Below are positions 1 to 10,395 of a stretch of DNA of 64,000 nucleotides, in pieces. Numbering within the stretch: position 1 is the stretch's first letter; each line of letters begins with the position of its first letter. The stretch is from Acinetobacter pecorum (GTDB taxonomy: Bacteria; Pseudomonadota; Gammaproteobacteria; Pseudomonadales; Moraxellaceae), in the NCBI RefSeq assembly GCF_014837015.1, contig NZ_JACSPT010000006.1, positions 62,001 to 126,000 on the forward strand, in the 5' to 3' direction. Below the pieces are notes generated by a model that was not told the DNA's origin, did no database searches, and was given only the letters and a program-made list of their open reading frames with translations. The translations under genes and the position numbers were made by a program.

Positions 1-1488
1 ATGTACGCGTCCATAACCATCGACAACCGCCATGTCATCCTCACCCATTTTACAGCTACACGATGGATGATACGCGGTTTCTGCATGATTACGAACAAAT
101 TCATCAATTTCAGCATCAGTTTGTAGATGTTTTCCCGGACTGATTTCTTCACCACGATAGGGATCCAATGCCGGCTGATGCATAATTTCCCGGGTAATCC
201 GGATGGCATCGCGGAATTCACGCCAGTCCTGCTCGGTACTCATATAGTTGAACAGAATACGTGGATGCTCAAACGGGTCTTTGGATTTCAGACGGACACG
301 GCCACGTGACGGCGAACGCATAGAGCCCACATGTGCCTGAAAACCATGTTCATGAATGGCATTGGTGCCATTATAATTAATCGCTACAGGCAGGAAATGA
401 TACTGGATATTAGGCCATTCAAATTCGTCTGAGGAGCGGATAAAACCACCGGCTTCAAACTGATTACTGGCCCCGATACCTTTACCTAAAAATAACCATT
501 CAGCGCCAATCATCGGCTGGTTATACCATTTGAGTGCCGGATATAAGCTAACCGGTTTTTTGCACTTATATTGCAGGTACATTTCCAGATGGTCCTGCAA
601 GTTTTCACCCACGCCTGGCAAATCCTGAACCACCGGAATATCCAGACTTTTTAACAGTTCGGCCGGACCCACACCGGAGCGTTGCAGGATTTGTGGCGAG
701 GCGATTGCACCACCACATAATAAAACTTCACGATCCGCAAAAACCTGAATCGGCTGTAAGGTATTTTGTCCTTCAAAATACTCCACACCAATTGCCTGAT
801 TACGATTAAAAAGAATACGGTTGGTCATGGCGTGGGTAATAATTGTGAGATTATCCCGGCCTTTGGCCATATCGATATAACCACGTGCTGTACTGGAACG
901 ACGGCCTTGCGGCGTTACGGTACGGTCCATCGGCCCAAAACCTTCTTGCTGATAGCCATTCAGGTCATCAGTACGTGGATAACCGGCCTGTACACCTGCC
1001 TCGACCATGGCATAGAACAGTTCATTATTGCCATTTTTAGGTGTTGCCACCGAAACTGGTCCAGAATCACCATGATAATCATTGCCGCCAATATCGCGGG
1101 TTTCAGCTTTTTTATAATACGGCAGACATTCGGCATAGCTCCAGTGTTCTAGCCCTTTAAGGCTGGCCCACTGTTCAAGATCCATAGCATTACCGCGAAT
1201 GTAACACATGCCGTTAATTAACGAAGAACCGCCCAGACCCTTGCCGCGCCCGCACTCCATACGACGATTATTCATATGAGGTTCGGGGTCGGTCAGATAG
1301 GCCCAGTTATAACGTCGTCCCTGTAGGGGATAAGCCAACGCAGCTGGCATTTGTGTTCTGAAGTCTAGACGGTAATCCGGTCCACCCGCTTCCAGCAACA
1401 GAACTTTCACATCCGGATCTTCAGTTAAACGCGCTGCGAGCACATTTCCTGCCGAACCTGCGCCGATAATAATATAATCGTAATTCAT
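1..1488 (-). CDS. betA: Choline dehydrogenase BetA, C-terminus cut by window edge
   Basis: FAD-dependent GMC-family oxidoreductase that oxidises choline to betaine aldehyde, the first step to the osmoprotectant glycine betaine. The N-terminus reads [20 protein letters not shown], a Rossmann dinucleotide motif (GAGSAG), and starts after a good AGGGAGGA ribosome site. 496 codons are present; BetA of E. coli has about 556 residues, so roughly 60 C-terminal residues lie before position 1. The last visible residues ([20 protein letters not shown]) are the typical region just before the final GMC signature. It is the last gene of betI-betB-betA, read leftwards, 11 bases behind betB. Regulation is probably by choline through BetI. 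Confidence 0.95.
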   Translation of the reverse strand, partial: MNYDYIIIGAGSAGNVLAARLTEDPDVKVLLLEAGGPDYRLDFRTQMPAALAYPLQGRRYNWAYLTDPEPHMNNRRMECGRGKGLGGSSLINGMCYIRGNAMDLEQWASLKGLEHWSYAECLPYYKKAETRDIGGNDYHGDSGPVSVATPKNGNNELFYAMVEAGVQAGYPRTDDLNGYQQEGFGPMDRTVTPQGRRSSTARGYIDMAKGRDNLTIITHAMTNRILFNRNQAIGVEYFEGQNTLQPIQVFADREVLLCGGAIASPQILQRSGVGPAELLKSLDIPVVQDLPGVGENLQDHLEMYLQYKCKKPVSLYPALKWYNQPMIGAEWLFLGKGIGASNQFEAGGFIRSSDEFEWPNIQYHFLPVAINYNGTNAIHEHGFQAHVGSMRSPSRGRVRLKSKDPFEHPRILFNYMSTEQDWREFRDAIRITREIMHQPALDPYRGEEISPGKHLQTDAEIDEFVRNHAETAYHPSCSCKMGEDDMAVVDGYGRVH

Positions 1489-1499
1489 CCAATCCTCCC

Positions 1500-2975
1500 T
1501 TATGCGCTAAATACAGACTGGAAAGGACTGAGTTCGACCTGAACTGACTTGGTCTGGGTATATTGCTGTAGCGTGACAATACCGTTTTCGCGACCAACAC
1601 CCGAATGTTTATAACCACCAACTGGCATTTCTGCCGGTGATTCGCCCCAGGTATTAATCCAGCAAATGCCAGCTTCAATTTGATGAATAATACGGTGCGC
1701 ACGTGCCAGATTCGGTGTCACGACACCAGCTGCCAGACCATACTCGGTGTCATTGGCTCGACGAATCGCCTCTTCTTCTGAGTCATAACTCAGAATACTC
1801 ATGACTGGACCAAAGATTTCGTCACGGACAATCGTCATGTCGTCACGGCAATCGGTAAATACCGTTGGTAGCACATAAGCGCCTTGGGCAAACTGCTCAT
1901 CTTCGGCACGGCCACCACCACAAAGTAAACGAGCGCCTTCTTTTTTGCCCTGTTCGATATAATCCAGCACTTTTTCCATATGAGAGAAGCTGGACACTGG
2001 ACCAAAATTGGTTTCAGGATCGAGTGGGTCCCCCATACGGATATAAGGAATACGCTGCAGAATCTTTTCTTCGAATTCTGCTTTCAAGGCTAAAGGTACA
2101 AATACACGGGTACCATTAGTACAGACCTGACCGGAACTGTAGAAGTTGGCCATCATGGCAATATCTGCCGCCAGATCCAGATCGGCATCTTCACAGATAA
2201 TCAATGGGGATTTTCCGCCCAGCTCCATAGTCACTTCTTTCAGACTGGAATTCGCAGCTTGGGCCATGACTTTTTTGCCGGTTGCAACACCACCAGTAAA
2301 TGAAACTTTGGCTATGTCCGGATGTGAAGTCAGATAACCACCAATTTCACCACTACCAGTCACCACATTGAATACGCCATGCGGCACACCCGCTTCTGTA
2401 TAAATTTCTGCCAGTTTTAGCGCAGTTAATGGCGTTATTTCACTGGCTTTAAAGATCATGGCATTGCCTGCTGCCAGTGCAGGTGCCGATTTCCATAAGG
2501 CGATTTGAATCGGGTAATTCCATGCACCAATCCCGGCAACCACACCCAAAGGTTCACGGCGGGTATAAACAAACGAACTGCTTCTGAGCGGGATTTGCTG
2601 GCCTTCTAATGCTGGCAAAATACCTGCATAGTATTCGAGTACATCTGCACCTGTCGCAATATCGACGGTGGATGTTTCACTGAAAGCTTTACCACTGTCG
2701 AGACTTTCTAAACGCGCCAGCTCGTCATTACGTTCACGAAGAATAGCGACAGCCTTGTTCAAAATACGGGAACGTTGAATCGCCGTCATTTCTGCCCAGA
2801 CCTTTTGTCCTTGCTGTGCCGATTCAACAGCGCGATCGATATCTTTTCGCGTACACACTTGCACGTCTGCCAGAACTTCGCCTGTTGCAGGATTAATCGT
2901 TTGAAACGTGCTATTGGACGTTGCATCGACATACTGTCCATGAATATAAGGACGTTGCAGTTTGAAGGTTGTCAA
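1500..2975 (-). CDS. betB: Betaine aldehyde dehydrogenase BetB
   Basis: NAD(P)-dependent aldehyde dehydrogenase, 491 residues (usual family length about 490), converting betaine aldehyde to glycine betaine. The catalytic cysteine is visible in GQVCTNGTR (about C285) and the general-base glutamate in MELGGKSP (about E251); FTGGVATGK is the cofactor-binding turn. The start codon is probably TTG (TTGACAACC) preceded by GAGGAAATTCCA, which places an AGGA ribosome site seven bases upstream. It lies between betI (21 bases upstream) and betA in one operon. Family and substrate are inferred from strong similarity to BetB and from the operon; other betaine-aldehyde-like substrates are possible but less likely. 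Confidence 0.95.
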   Translation of the reverse strand: MTTFKLQRPYIHGQYVDATSNSTFQTINPATGEVLADVQVCTRKDIDRAVESAQQGQKVWAEMTAIQRSRILNKAVAILRERNDELARLESLDSGKAFSETSTVDIATGADVLEYYAGILPALEGQQIPLRSSSFVYTRREPLGVVAGIGAWNYPIQIALWKSAPALAAGNAMIFKASEITPLTALKLAEIYTEAGVPHGVFNVVTGSGEIGGYLTSHPDIAKVSFTGGVATGKKVMAQAANSSLKEVTMELGGKSPLIICEDADLDLAADIAMMANFYSSGQVCTNGTRVFVPLALKAEFEEKILQRIPYIRMGDPLDPETNFGPVSSFSHMEKVLDYIEQGKKEGARLLCGGGRAEDEQFAQGAYVLPTVFTDCRDDMTIVRDEIFGPVMSILSYDSEEEAIRRANDTEYGLAAGVVTPNLARAHRIIHQIEAGICWINTWGESPAEMPVGGYKHSGVGRENGIVTLQQYTQTKSVQVELSPFQSVFSA

Positions 2976-2996
2976 TGGAATTTCCTCGCAGGTGGG

Positions 2997-3575
2997 TTAT
3001 TTGAGTTGTTGTCGGATATATTCACTACACAGTTCAATCGGCAGTTCTGGATCAATTTCGCCACTTACCAATGCTCCTCTCAGCCAGAATCCGTCAATCA
3101 ATGCTGCCAGACCTTGAGCGGCTTTCTCTGCCTGGTCTTTACTCAACTTTTTCATGAATTCATATTTGAGATTGGAATGTAAACGGTAATGATTGATCTG
3201 CTGTAAACGGTGTAATTCAGGTTGGTGTAAACTGCTAGCCCAGAATGCCAACCAGACTTTCATGGCTGCCTTGTCCGTTTGTGGAGCAGAAAAATTACCA
3301 CGTACGATCGCCAGTAAGCGTTGTTCCGGCATGTCATCAACCTGCATCTTTATCTGTGCAACAGATGTACCTAATTGCTGCAACAAGTAACGCATTGTGG
3401 CTTCAATCAAGCCATTTTTACCTTTAAAATAATGACTTATGATGCCGTTTGAGACACCTGCCCTTTGAGCAATCTGACTGATTGAGGCTTCTGCAAAACC
3501 CAGCTCATTGACTGCAGCTAAAGTGGCGTCGATAAGTTGCTGACGGCGGATCGGTTGCATACCAACTTTGGGCAT
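2997..3575 (-). CDS. betI: TetR-family choline-responsive repressor BetI
   Basis: TetR-type transcriptional repressor of 192 residues. The helix-turn-helix region is near residues 25-55 ([21 protein letters not shown]), and the [15 protein letters not shown] start matches BetI proteins. It is first in the leftward betIBA operon and divergent from betT. BetI proteins bind a palindrome between betI and betT and are released by choline; a 20-base perfect palindrome is present in the divergent intergenic region. No clear ribosome site precedes this start. The length is close to that of E. coli BetI (195). Confidence 0.93.
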   Translation of the reverse strand: MPKVGMQPIRRQQLIDATLAAVNELGFAEASISQIAQRAGVSNGIISHYFKGKNGLIEATMRYLLQQLGTSVAQIKMQVDDMPEQRLLAIVRGNFSAPQTDKAAMKVWLAFWASSLHQPELHRLQQINHYRLHSNLKYEFMKKLSKDQAEKAAQGLAALIDGFWLRGALVSGEIDPELPIELCSEYIRQQLK

Positions 3576-3844
3576 AGGTCTAACCTGAATAACGGATATA
3601 ACAATAGAAAGTTACTTTGCTAAAAAAATAGCGGAATGATGTAACAATTAATAAACGCTTTTTTAATTGAACGTTCAATTAATAAAAATTATAGTGCCAG
3701 CTCACCCTTGATGTACAGCGCAGTTTGTTTTGGATTTGCAAAAGTTTGTAATTCACGAAAACAGGGAAGCTTTATGGCATGTTTTTACTTTTAAATCACA
3801 CTGCACTGTAGATCATCCGGCAACAAAACGATGGTCATGGATTT
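3576..3844. promoter_or_regulatory. betI/betT divergent promoter region with BetI operator palindrome
   Basis: At 3663-3682 there is a perfect 20-base palindrome, TTAATTGAACGTTCAATTAA. Its core TTGAACGTTCAA matches the remembered BetI operator type of E. coli and Acinetobacter. It lies about 90 bases from the betI start and 160 from betT, so one repressor site could control both directions. The rest of the region is AT-rich and no other clear motif was seen. Confidence 0.75.
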
Positions 3845-5881
3845 ATGCAAAAGAAAAATGAAGAGATGCAAGATGGTCTGAATAAAGTAGTTTTTTATTT
3901 TTCGGCGACACTTATTCTGCTGTTTTCTATCATTACCATTTTATTTAATGAACAAGCCAATCAAGTCATTATTAATATTTTAAACTGGGTCAGTCGTACC
4001 TTTAGCTGGTATTACCTGCTGGCGGCAACGCTGTATCTAGTTTTTATCATTTTTATTGCCTGTTCTCGTTATGGCGAGATTAAATTAGGTCCCAAACATT
4101 CCAAGCCAGAATTTAGCCTGCTGAGTTGGTCGGCGATGCTATTTTCTGCCGGGATCGGGATTGACCTGATGTTTTTCTCTGTGGCGGAACCACTTTCTCA
4201 TTATATGAATCCCCCTGTAGGCGAAGGCGAAACCTTTGAAGCTGCGCGCCAGTCCATGGTGTGGACCCTATTTCACTACGGCTTAACCGGCTGGAGTATG
4301 TATGCGCTGATTGGGGTCGCCCTGGGTTATTTCAGCTATCGCTATAATTTACCGCTCACCATCCGATCAGCACTCTATCCTATTTTTGGAAAAAGAATTA
4401 ATGGCCCGATCGGCCATACTGTGGATACGGCTGCGGTACTCGGCACGATTTTCGGGATTGCCACCACCTGCGGGATTGGCGTTGTGCAATTAAATTACGG
4501 CCTGCATGTGCTGTTTGGTTTACCGGAAAATATCTGGATTCAAACTGCACTCATCGCCGTTGCTGTGATTATTACTATTATTTCAGTCACTGCAGGTGTC
4601 AATAAAGGCATCCGGATCCTGTCTGAAATTAATATCTATGTGTCAATTGGGCTGCTGCTATTCATTCTATTTGTAGGCAATACCGAGTTTTTATTAGCCG
4701 CCTTGATTCAGAATTTTGGTGACTATATCAGCCAGTTCCCGAAGCTTTCTTTAACCAGTTTTCCTTTTGAACAACCCAAAGAGTGGATGAATAGCTGGAC
4801 CCTGTTCTTCTGGGCATGGTGGATCGCCTGGTCACCTTTTGTTGGTCTGTTCCTGGCCCGTATTTCCCGTGGTCGTACCATTCGCGAATTTGTCACCGGG
4901 ACTTTGGTTATTCCTCTGTTATTTACCCTGACCTGGTTGTCTATTTTCGGTAACAGTGCTTTATACAGCGTGATTTTTGATGGTAATACTCAACTTGCTA
5001 CGACAGTTTTAGAAAATCCGGCACATGGTTTTTATGATCTGCTGGCGCAGTATCCAGGCTTTATGTTTACAGCAGGTGTCGCCACCATTACCGGCTTGCT
5101 GTTCTATGTGACCTCAGCGGATTCAGGGGCATTGGTATTGGGAAATTTCACGACCAAATTCACTAATATTGAGCATGATTCACCACGCTGGCTCAGTGTG
5201 TTCTGGGCCATTGCCATCGGTTTGCTGACTTTGGCTATGCTCATGGCGAATGGCGTGACAGCATTACAGAACACCACGATTATTATGGGTCTGCCTTTTA
5301 GTTTCGTCATTTTCTTTGTGATGGCGGGACTCTATAAGTCCTTGCGTCTGGAGGATTTTCGTCAAGCCAGTACCAGCCTGAATGCGGCACCTGTGGTCGG
5401 TAATGTGGATATCTTGAACTGGAAGAAGCGTCTGAGCCGGGTCATGCTGCATCCAAGCCTGTCCCAGACCCGGACCATGCTGGACAATGTCTGCAAGCCG
5501 GCCATTGAGGCCGTTGCAACCGAGTTAATTGACAAAGGTATTCAAGTCAATATTCAGGAAAAATCACTTGAGGAAGAACCTGAACTGTATCATCTGGATC
5601 TGACTATTCAGCTCGATGAAGAAGAAAACTTTGTCTATGAAATATGGCCGGTACGCTATGACACGCCAAATTTCAGTTCACGTGGTAAACGAACCAAACG
5701 TTATTACTATCGCCTGGAAAGTTATCTGTTTGAAGGCTCTCAGGGCAACGATCTGGTCGGTTATAGCAAGGAACAGGTGATCAATGACATCCTGGATAAA
5801 TATGAACGTCATATGATGTATCTGCACATTAACCGGATCAGCCCAGGTAAACGTCCGCTGTTCCCGGATCGTGAAATCTAG
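3845..5881 (+). CDS. betT: BCCT-family choline transporter BetT with long C-terminal domain
   Basis: Betaine/choline/carnitine transporter, 678 residues, with about 12 membrane helices in residues 15-505. The BCCT tryptophan-rich motif is visible in FFWAWWIAWSPFVGLFLARI with the following SRGRTIREF. Residues about 515-678 form a hydrophilic cytoplasmic tail typical of osmotically regulated BetT proteins; shorter, unregulated BetT forms lack it. It is divergent from betIBA and shares its operator region, so it most likely imports choline for BetA/BetB. The ATG at 3845 lacks a strong ribosome site, and ATG 3866 (residue 8) is an alternative start. Confidence 0.92.
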   Translation: MQKKNEEMQDGLNKVVFYFSATLILLFSIITILFNEQANQVIINILNWVSRTFSWYYLLAATLYLVFIIFIACSRYGEIKLGPKHSKPEFSLLSWSAMLFSAGIGIDLMFFSVAEPLSHYMNPPVGEGETFEAARQSMVWTLFHYGLTGWSMYALIGVALGYFSYRYNLPLTIRSALYPIFGKRINGPIGHTVDTAAVLGTIFGIATTCGIGVVQLNYGLHVLFGLPENIWIQTALIAVAVIITIISVTAGVNKGIRILSEINIYVSIGLLLFILFVGNTEFLLAALIQNFGDYISQFPKLSLTSFPFEQPKEWMNSWTLFFWAWWIAWSPFVGLFLARISRGRTIREFVTGTLVIPLLFTLTWLSIFGNSALYSVIFDGNTQLATTVLENPAHGFYDLLAQYPGFMFTAGVATITGLLFYVTSADSGALVLGNFTTKFTNIEHDSPRWLSVFWAIAIGLLTLAMLMANGVTALQNTTIIMGLPFSFVIFFVMAGLYKSLRLEDFRQASTSLNAAPVVGNVDILNWKKRLSRVMLHPSLSQTRTMLDNVCKPAIEAVATELIDKGIQVNIQEKSLEEEPELYHLDLTIQLDEEENFVYEIWPVRYDTPNFSSRGKRTKRYYYRLESYLFEGSQGNDLVGYSKEQVINDILDKYERHMMYLHINRISPGKRPLFPDREI

Positions 5882-5906
5882 GATTACTCAACTACGGAAG
5901 GACGCA

Positions 5907-6518
5907 ATGATGTCAGAAAGTTTGAATGCTTTTGCCCTGTTTTTCTCCCTGCTCAATCCTTTTCTGATGAGTATCTACATGCTCGGAATTATCCGTAATT
6001 CCGACGCAAAAGTATTCAACATGGCATTGATTCAGGGCAGTCTGATCAGCTTTATTGTGTTCATCATTTTTGCAAAAACCGGTGAAGCCTTCTTTAATGA
6101 AGTCTTGCATGTACGGTTTGAGTCCTTCCAGATTTTTGGCGGTATTATCTTTCTGGTGATTGGCTATCGTTATGTCTTTGAAGGTGCTGATACGATTGGC
6201 GTGATGCGTGGAGCGCCTAGTCATCTGGCGGGCACGATTGCCATGCCGTTTATGATCGGTCCGGGCACCATTTCGGCATCTGTGATCACCGGTATTCAGC
6301 TCAGTTTAATGCAAACCATTCTGGTGATTTTTTCTACGCTGTTTCTGACTTGTAGCCTGCTGATCCTGATGAAATACCTGCATGATCATTTACAGCACAA
6401 GTATTCAAACTATATTGACCTGTATGTCGATATCGTCGGTCGTGTTGCAGCGCTTTTAATCGGTACTATTGCCATCGATATGATCGTGACAGGTATTACA
6501 GGAATATTAGAAACCTGA
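5907..6518 (+). CDS. MarC-family integral membrane protein
   Basis: Membrane protein of about 203 residues with six predicted hydrophobic segments, matching the MarC/UPF0056 family. The family signature is seen in NPFLMSIYMLG near the N-terminus and FMIGPGTISASVITG in the middle. An in-frame start at 5871 overlaps the end of betT, but the ATG pair at 5907/5910 follows a clear GGAAGG ribosome site and is preferred. Only 25 bases separate it from betT, so it is probably co-transcribed. The function of MarC proteins is not established; despite the name they have no proven role in drug resistance. Confidence 0.85.
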   Translation: MMSESLNAFALFFSLLNPFLMSIYMLGIIRNSDAKVFNMALIQGSLISFIVFIIFAKTGEAFFNEVLHVRFESFQIFGGIIFLVIGYRYVFEGADTIGVMRGAPSHLAGTIAMPFMIGPGTISASVITGIQLSLMQTILVIFSTLFLTCSLLILMKYLHDHLQHKYSNYIDLYVDIVGRVAALLIGTIAIDMIVTGITGILET

Positions 6519-6538
6519 TAAATTCGTTCTATCAAAAA

Positions 6539-8704
6539 TTAAAATTTAAATGACACACCGGCATAAGTAGAAAAACCTTCACCCGGTGAAGATCGGGCAA
6601 GATCTGCACCCCGATCGTCATAACCTGGAATCACGACTGCTGCATATTTTTTATCGGTAATATTTTTAAAGTTAATCCAGGTTTTCCAGAACTGATGTTC
6701 TGGTGCATAACCCAAGTCAACACCCCAGATCTGATAGTCATCACTGAATCGGCTATTGGCATAATCATGTGCCATTTTGGACGCATATTCTGTATTCAGG
6801 CCAATATACAGGCCGTTGTATAATGTATAACTGAGCTGTGCCTGATATAGATGTTTGGGTATCCCCGGCAACTGGTTTTTACCAAATAATGGATCATTTT
6901 TATAATGAAAATCGCTAAGGGTATAAGCCTGTTGCAGACGCAGCTCGCCAAATCGGGATTCATGTAATGGCGTATCCAGACTTAGCTCCACCCCTTGATG
7001 AATGGTCGGCGTGGCATTGGATTCAACAGCAATTGGCTCTGAAGGTCGTTCTGCTCCATCTTCATAGGTTTTGATCAGTTCTGAAGTTAGCAGTTCATTT
7101 TTCACTTTGGAATAGTAATAGCTCAGTGCCCAATCGCCAAAGACTGATTGTCCTCGGCCACCCAGTTCCAAGCTATTGGCGGTTTGTGTATCCAAGTAAA
7201 TGGGAGCACGCACCCGGCCAGAAGCGATACCACTGTCAAAATAATAAGGCGAAGACCATACCATAGACCAAGGGTGCGTCGGTTCAATGCTGCGGCTTAA
7301 ATTGGCAAACCACTGTACATCGTCATTCGCTTGATAAGTCAATCCAAGTCGTGGTGCAAAATTCCATTCATAACGGCTGACTTCCGGGCTGGCTACCGGA
7401 TAAGTCACTTCACTTTCTCGATGGGTATAGGCTGCTGCGAATCCCAGATCCAATTTGAACTGATCATTTAATGCAGTTTCCTGATCAAATTGCAGCACGT
7501 TGTCTGAACCCCGATAGGTATAACGGCGGGTAACAGTATCTGCCGGATATAATGTTCCATCAATGGACATATCACGTCGGATAGTTTCCGTTACCCCACT
7601 GTTTGGCCGATGGGTGGTACTACGTAAAGCGATACGTCCCTGATGCTCCAGACCTAGAAACTGGTAAGGCTTTTCATACTGGAAGCGCGCACTAATATCT
7701 TCATAATCGACATTGGTGCGATAACTGCTTTCACGCAAATCCAGAGGATAATGGTGATAGGCCAGACTACCGGTCAGTTTGGCATCATCCTGTAAATCCC
7801 AGGTCGTAGTATTGGCCAACCAGGTACTGCCCGGCTGAATCCGTATGGCATCCACTGCCAAATTAAAACTATTCGCTGCTTCAGGATTATGCTTAAGCTG
7901 TTCCTGAGTAATCCGTCCCGGAGTTAAATGCTTGCTCTCACGGTAACGGGCATAAAAACGAGTTTCGATATCCGAACTAACTTGATAGCCCAGATTAAAA
8001 GCCAGACCTTTGCCATCGCCTTTGGCATGAGCCTGAATCCCGTCAAACTGGTTAGCTATTACCGCCAGATAATAATCCGATTTATCCAGTTTTCGGCTGG
8101 TACTGAACTGATATTTCTGATAACCATGGCTACCCATTTCATATTTGAGTTCAGAGCCATTCTGCTCTACCCCGGTTTTACTTTTATAGTTAATTGTTCC
8201 GCCTAAAGATAATCCACCCTGTTTTAAACCGTTGGCACCACGATACACCCCGACATGATCAATCCACCATGGCTCGAGCAGCTCATAAGCTGTACCGCCC
8301 GGTCCTGTAAACGGAATATCATCAATCATGATATAGGTACCAGAGGCATGCGCGCCTGAAGTGCGGTTAATTCCTGAGCCACGGATTGAGACTTTTACTC
8401 CTTCATTTCCCGCAGACTGGGCATAAATTCCTGACTGCAAACGGAACACATCGGCCGTCGTTGCAAGTCGCTGCTGTCCTAGCTGCTGCTCACCAATGAA
8501 ATTTGTTCCTCCTGAAACCTGAGCCAGTTCTTTCTGAGATTGCTGTTGCGGAGTGGCATTTTTTTCAGCACTGATCACGATAGTATTCAACTGTTGAACG
8601 CTACCCGGTTCCCTAACCGTTTCAGCATAAACATAACCCGATAAAATCGACAGGATCATGAGGCTAAGTGGGCTTTTTCTAAGAGGTATTTTTGTCATAT
8701 GCAT
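6539..8704 (-). CDS. TonB-dependent outer-membrane receptor
   Basis: 721-residue TonB-dependent receptor. A signal peptide covers about residues 1-27 (LSILSGYVYA), and a TonB-box-like stretch (TIVISA) follows at about 42-47. The plug domain contains VSIRGSGINRTSGAHASGTY and YRGANGLKQGGLSLGGTINY. The rest is a beta-barrel ending in GVSFKF, with the terminal aromatic residue typical of outer-membrane proteins. The substrate cannot be read from sequence; the barrel resembles ferric-siderophore and metal-chelate receptors, but no siderophore genes are nearby. A perfect 18-base palindrome sits directly upstream of the start, suggesting repressor control. No strong ribosome site is seen; ATG 8698 is an alternative start. 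Confidence 0.9.
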   Translation of the reverse strand: MHMTKIPLRKSPLSLMILSILSGYVYAETVREPGSVQQLNTIVISAEKNATPQQQSQKELAQVSGGTNFIGEQQLGQQRLATTADVFRLQSGIYAQSAGNEGVKVSIRGSGINRTSGAHASGTYIMIDDIPFTGPGGTAYELLEPWWIDHVGVYRGANGLKQGGLSLGGTINYKSKTGVEQNGSELKYEMGSHGYQKYQFSTSRKLDKSDYYLAVIANQFDGIQAHAKGDGKGLAFNLGYQVSSDIETRFYARYRESKHLTPGRITQEQLKHNPEAANSFNLAVDAIRIQPGSTWLANTTTWDLQDDAKLTGSLAYHHYPLDLRESSYRTNVDYEDISARFQYEKPYQFLGLEHQGRIALRSTTHRPNSGVTETIRRDMSIDGTLYPADTVTRRYTYRGSDNVLQFDQETALNDQFKLDLGFAAAYTHRESEVTYPVASPEVSRYEWNFAPRLGLTYQANDDVQWFANLSRSIEPTHPWSMVWSSPYYFDSGIASGRVRAPIYLDTQTANSLELGGRGQSVFGDWALSYYYSKVKNELLTSELIKTYEDGAERPSEPIAVESNATPTIHQGVELSLDTPLHESRFGELRLQQAYTLSDFHYKNDPLFGKNQLPGIPKHLYQAQLSYTLYNGLYIGLNTEYASKMAHDYANSRFSDDYQIWGVDLGYAPEHQFWKTWINFKNITDKKYAAVVIPGYDDRGADLARSSPGEGFSTYAGVSFKF

Positions 8705-8711
8705 GGCGAGT

Positions 8712-8729
8712 TTATACAGTCCTGTATAA
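8712..8729. promoter_or_regulatory. Perfect palindrome upstream of TonB receptor (putative operator)
   Basis: TTATACAG-TC-CTGTATAA is an 8+8 base perfect inverted repeat with a two-base centre, eight bases before the TonB-receptor start. It does not resemble the Fur consensus (GATAAT repeats). Its position in the leader suggests a repressor operator, possibly for a metal or substrate-responsive regulator. Confidence 0.45.
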
Positions 8730-9107
8730 GTGGTCCTGATCTGCTTGAGATGTGGATTAAAAATCTTGCTGTAGCATAGATCAACCTTGGTAATTTCAGG
8801 AGTTATTTTGTGCCAAAAAATTGACTGATCAGCGTATGTTTTTAAATTTTATTTAATCTTTTTATTAAAAATGAATTTGCAAGATCAGAACTATATCCCT
8901 ACAAGTTCCTGGAATTTAAATTTTAAGTAATTGATATTTAATAATATGATATTTAATTCTGCACAGATACATTCCCACTTGGCAAAATGTAATACTTGTC
9001 AGAAATTATGATCGACTAAACCAGTTCATTAAATACGAAAGCTGGATTAAACAGCTGTATCAGCTTATAGATCAATCAAAATGATGCAGACCAGGAAAGT
9101 TAAAATT

Positions 9108-9134
9108 AAAAAATCCTGACTAACAGGATTTTTT
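9108..9134 (-). terminator. Terminator of metR-like gene
   Basis: Inverted repeat AAAAAATCCTG / CAGGATTTTTT with a five-base loop; read leftwards it is a stem followed by a U-run, 39 bases past the stop of the LysR gene. Confidence 0.75.
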
Positions 9135-9172
9135 AGCAGTAATAAGTCTAAAGATATTCAATTTTTCATTGA

Positions 9173-10090
9173 TTAGTTGTAATAAGCCTGCCTTTTTTTG
9201 GAAAAACGGTCCAGCTGTTTCAAGAAGCCTTCAAAATAATCTTTCTGCTTTTCTTCTGTACGATAGCCAGCGTATAAAGTACGGCGCAATCCTTCAGGCG
9301 CCACACAGTCTAAACGGCGTGAAGTCACCCAGCCCTTTTGTTCATATTCATTTACCACCCAGTCTGGCAATGCACCAATCCCGCGCCCACTGGCTACCAG
9401 CTGGATCAGCATTTGGGTTAAATCAGTGGTACGAATAGCTTTAGGTAATACATTAGCGGGGATAAACAGACGCGACATGATATCCAAACGGTGTTTATCC
9501 ACCGGATAGGTCACCAGCGTTTCTTCAGCCAGCTCCTCAACAGTAATATGTTTCGCTCTTACCAAGGAATGAGTATTGGATAAAACCAGGCGTGATTCGT
9601 ATTCAAAAATCGGAAAATATTCAATACCTTTGAGTGCAATTGGATCAGCAGTGATCAGCAGATCAAACTCTCCAGTTTGCAGTAATTCATGGGGATTCGA
9701 TTCAAAACCTGAGGCAAAGTCCAAGTCTACATCCGGATATTGCATCCGGTACTGGTTAAGCAATGGCATTAGCCAGTCAAAACAGCTATGACATTCGGAA
9801 GAGAAGACAATTCTCCCGGTCTGACCATGCACAATACGGCTGATATCACCCTGTGCACTTTGAACTTGCGGTAATATTTCATCTGCCAGTTTTAATAACC
9901 GTAACCCCACATTTGAAAAACTTACAGGACGATTACGCCGGTTTACCACTTCAACGCCAAACCACTGATCAAGCTCACGTAGCTGATGTGACAAGGCCGA
10001 TGGTGTTAAACATAAATCACTTGCGGCTGCAACCAGGGAGCCATGCTCCCGCAGAGCAGTCAGGGTTCTTAAATGGCGGAGTTCTATCAT
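9173..10090 (-). CDS. metR: LysR-family regulator, MetR type
   Basis: LysR-type regulator of about 305 residues. The N-terminal winged helix-turn-helix (residues 1-60, GSLVAAASDLCLTPSALSHQ) and the effector domain follow E. coli MetR closely, for example in ECHSCFDWL, ETLVTYPV-RLD and GIGALPDWVV. MetR activates methionine biosynthesis genes with homocysteine as co-effector. The preferred start is ATG at 10090 (MIELRHL); an in-frame TTG lies four codons upstream. No met gene is adjacent, so its targets are elsewhere or it has diverged. The upstream region carries a 10+10 base inverted repeat that may be its own binding site. Confidence 0.82.
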   Translation of the reverse strand: MIELRHLRTLTALREHGSLVAAASDLCLTPSALSHQLRELDQWFGVEVVNRRNRPVSFSNVGLRLLKLADEILPQVQSAQGDISRIVHGQTGRIVFSSECHSCFDWLMPLLNQYRMQYPDVDLDFASGFESNPHELLQTGEFDLLITADPIALKGIEYFPIFEYESRLVLSNTHSLVRAKHITVEELAEETLVTYPVDKHRLDIMSRLFIPANVLPKAIRTTDLTQMLIQLVASGRGIGALPDWVVNEYEQKGWVTSRRLDCVAPEGLRRTLYAGYRTEEKQKDYFEGFLKQLDRFSKKRQAYYN

Positions 10091-10395
10091 GGGAAATACC
10101 AAAAATTCAAAAAGTAATCACATTTGTTCTGTCTTTAGCATACCCCAATCGCTCACAATTATTTATTAATTTTCATTTAAATTGAAAATTAATGAGTATG
10201 ACTCATCTAGGATTTTCATAAGTTAAAATTATAATTTTTATACAGTTAATTATTTTAATTAAATTCCCCCCATAAAATATTGCTTAAACTTACAGCTGCA
10301 ACACGTTAGAAAAATAACTCAGGCATAAAACTCACAGACTAATTTTGCTGTATTCATACAATAAAAACAGACAGTATTTTAGAGGATGAAAGACC
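10091..10395. other. Divergent intergenic region metR-like / small hydrophilic gene
   Basis: AT-rich region without a gene. Apart from the inverted repeat at 10166-10192 and a ribosome site (AGAGGA at 10381) before the small gene at 10396, nothing distinct was seen. Confidence 0.5.
10166..10192. promoter_or_regulatory. Inverted repeat upstream of metR-like gene
   Basis: TTAATTTTCA / TGAAAATTAA, perfect 10-base arms separated by seven A/T bases, 76 bases upstream of the MetR-type gene. It could be an autoregulatory LysR site; the arm order (TTCA..TGAA) is the reverse of the classical MetR TGAA-N5-TTCA site. Confidence 0.35.

Larger units (their letters stand above)
8705..9172. other. Intergenic region between TonB receptor and metR-like gene
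   Basis: No gene is seen. It holds the palindrome at 8712-8729, a pair of direct repeats GATATTTAAT at 8933-8942 and 8948-8957 (15-base period), and the terminator of the metR-like gene at 9108-9134. The remainder is AT-rich and presumably carries the receptor promoter. Confidence 0.5.

Noticed and set aside
766..1152. 128-residue frame opposite betA
   Set aside because: Antisense shadow of a strongly conserved coding gene; no ribosome site.
8705..8960. Fur box before the TonB receptor
   Set aside because: Only AT-rich GATATTTAAT repeats; no convincing match to the 19-base Fur consensus.
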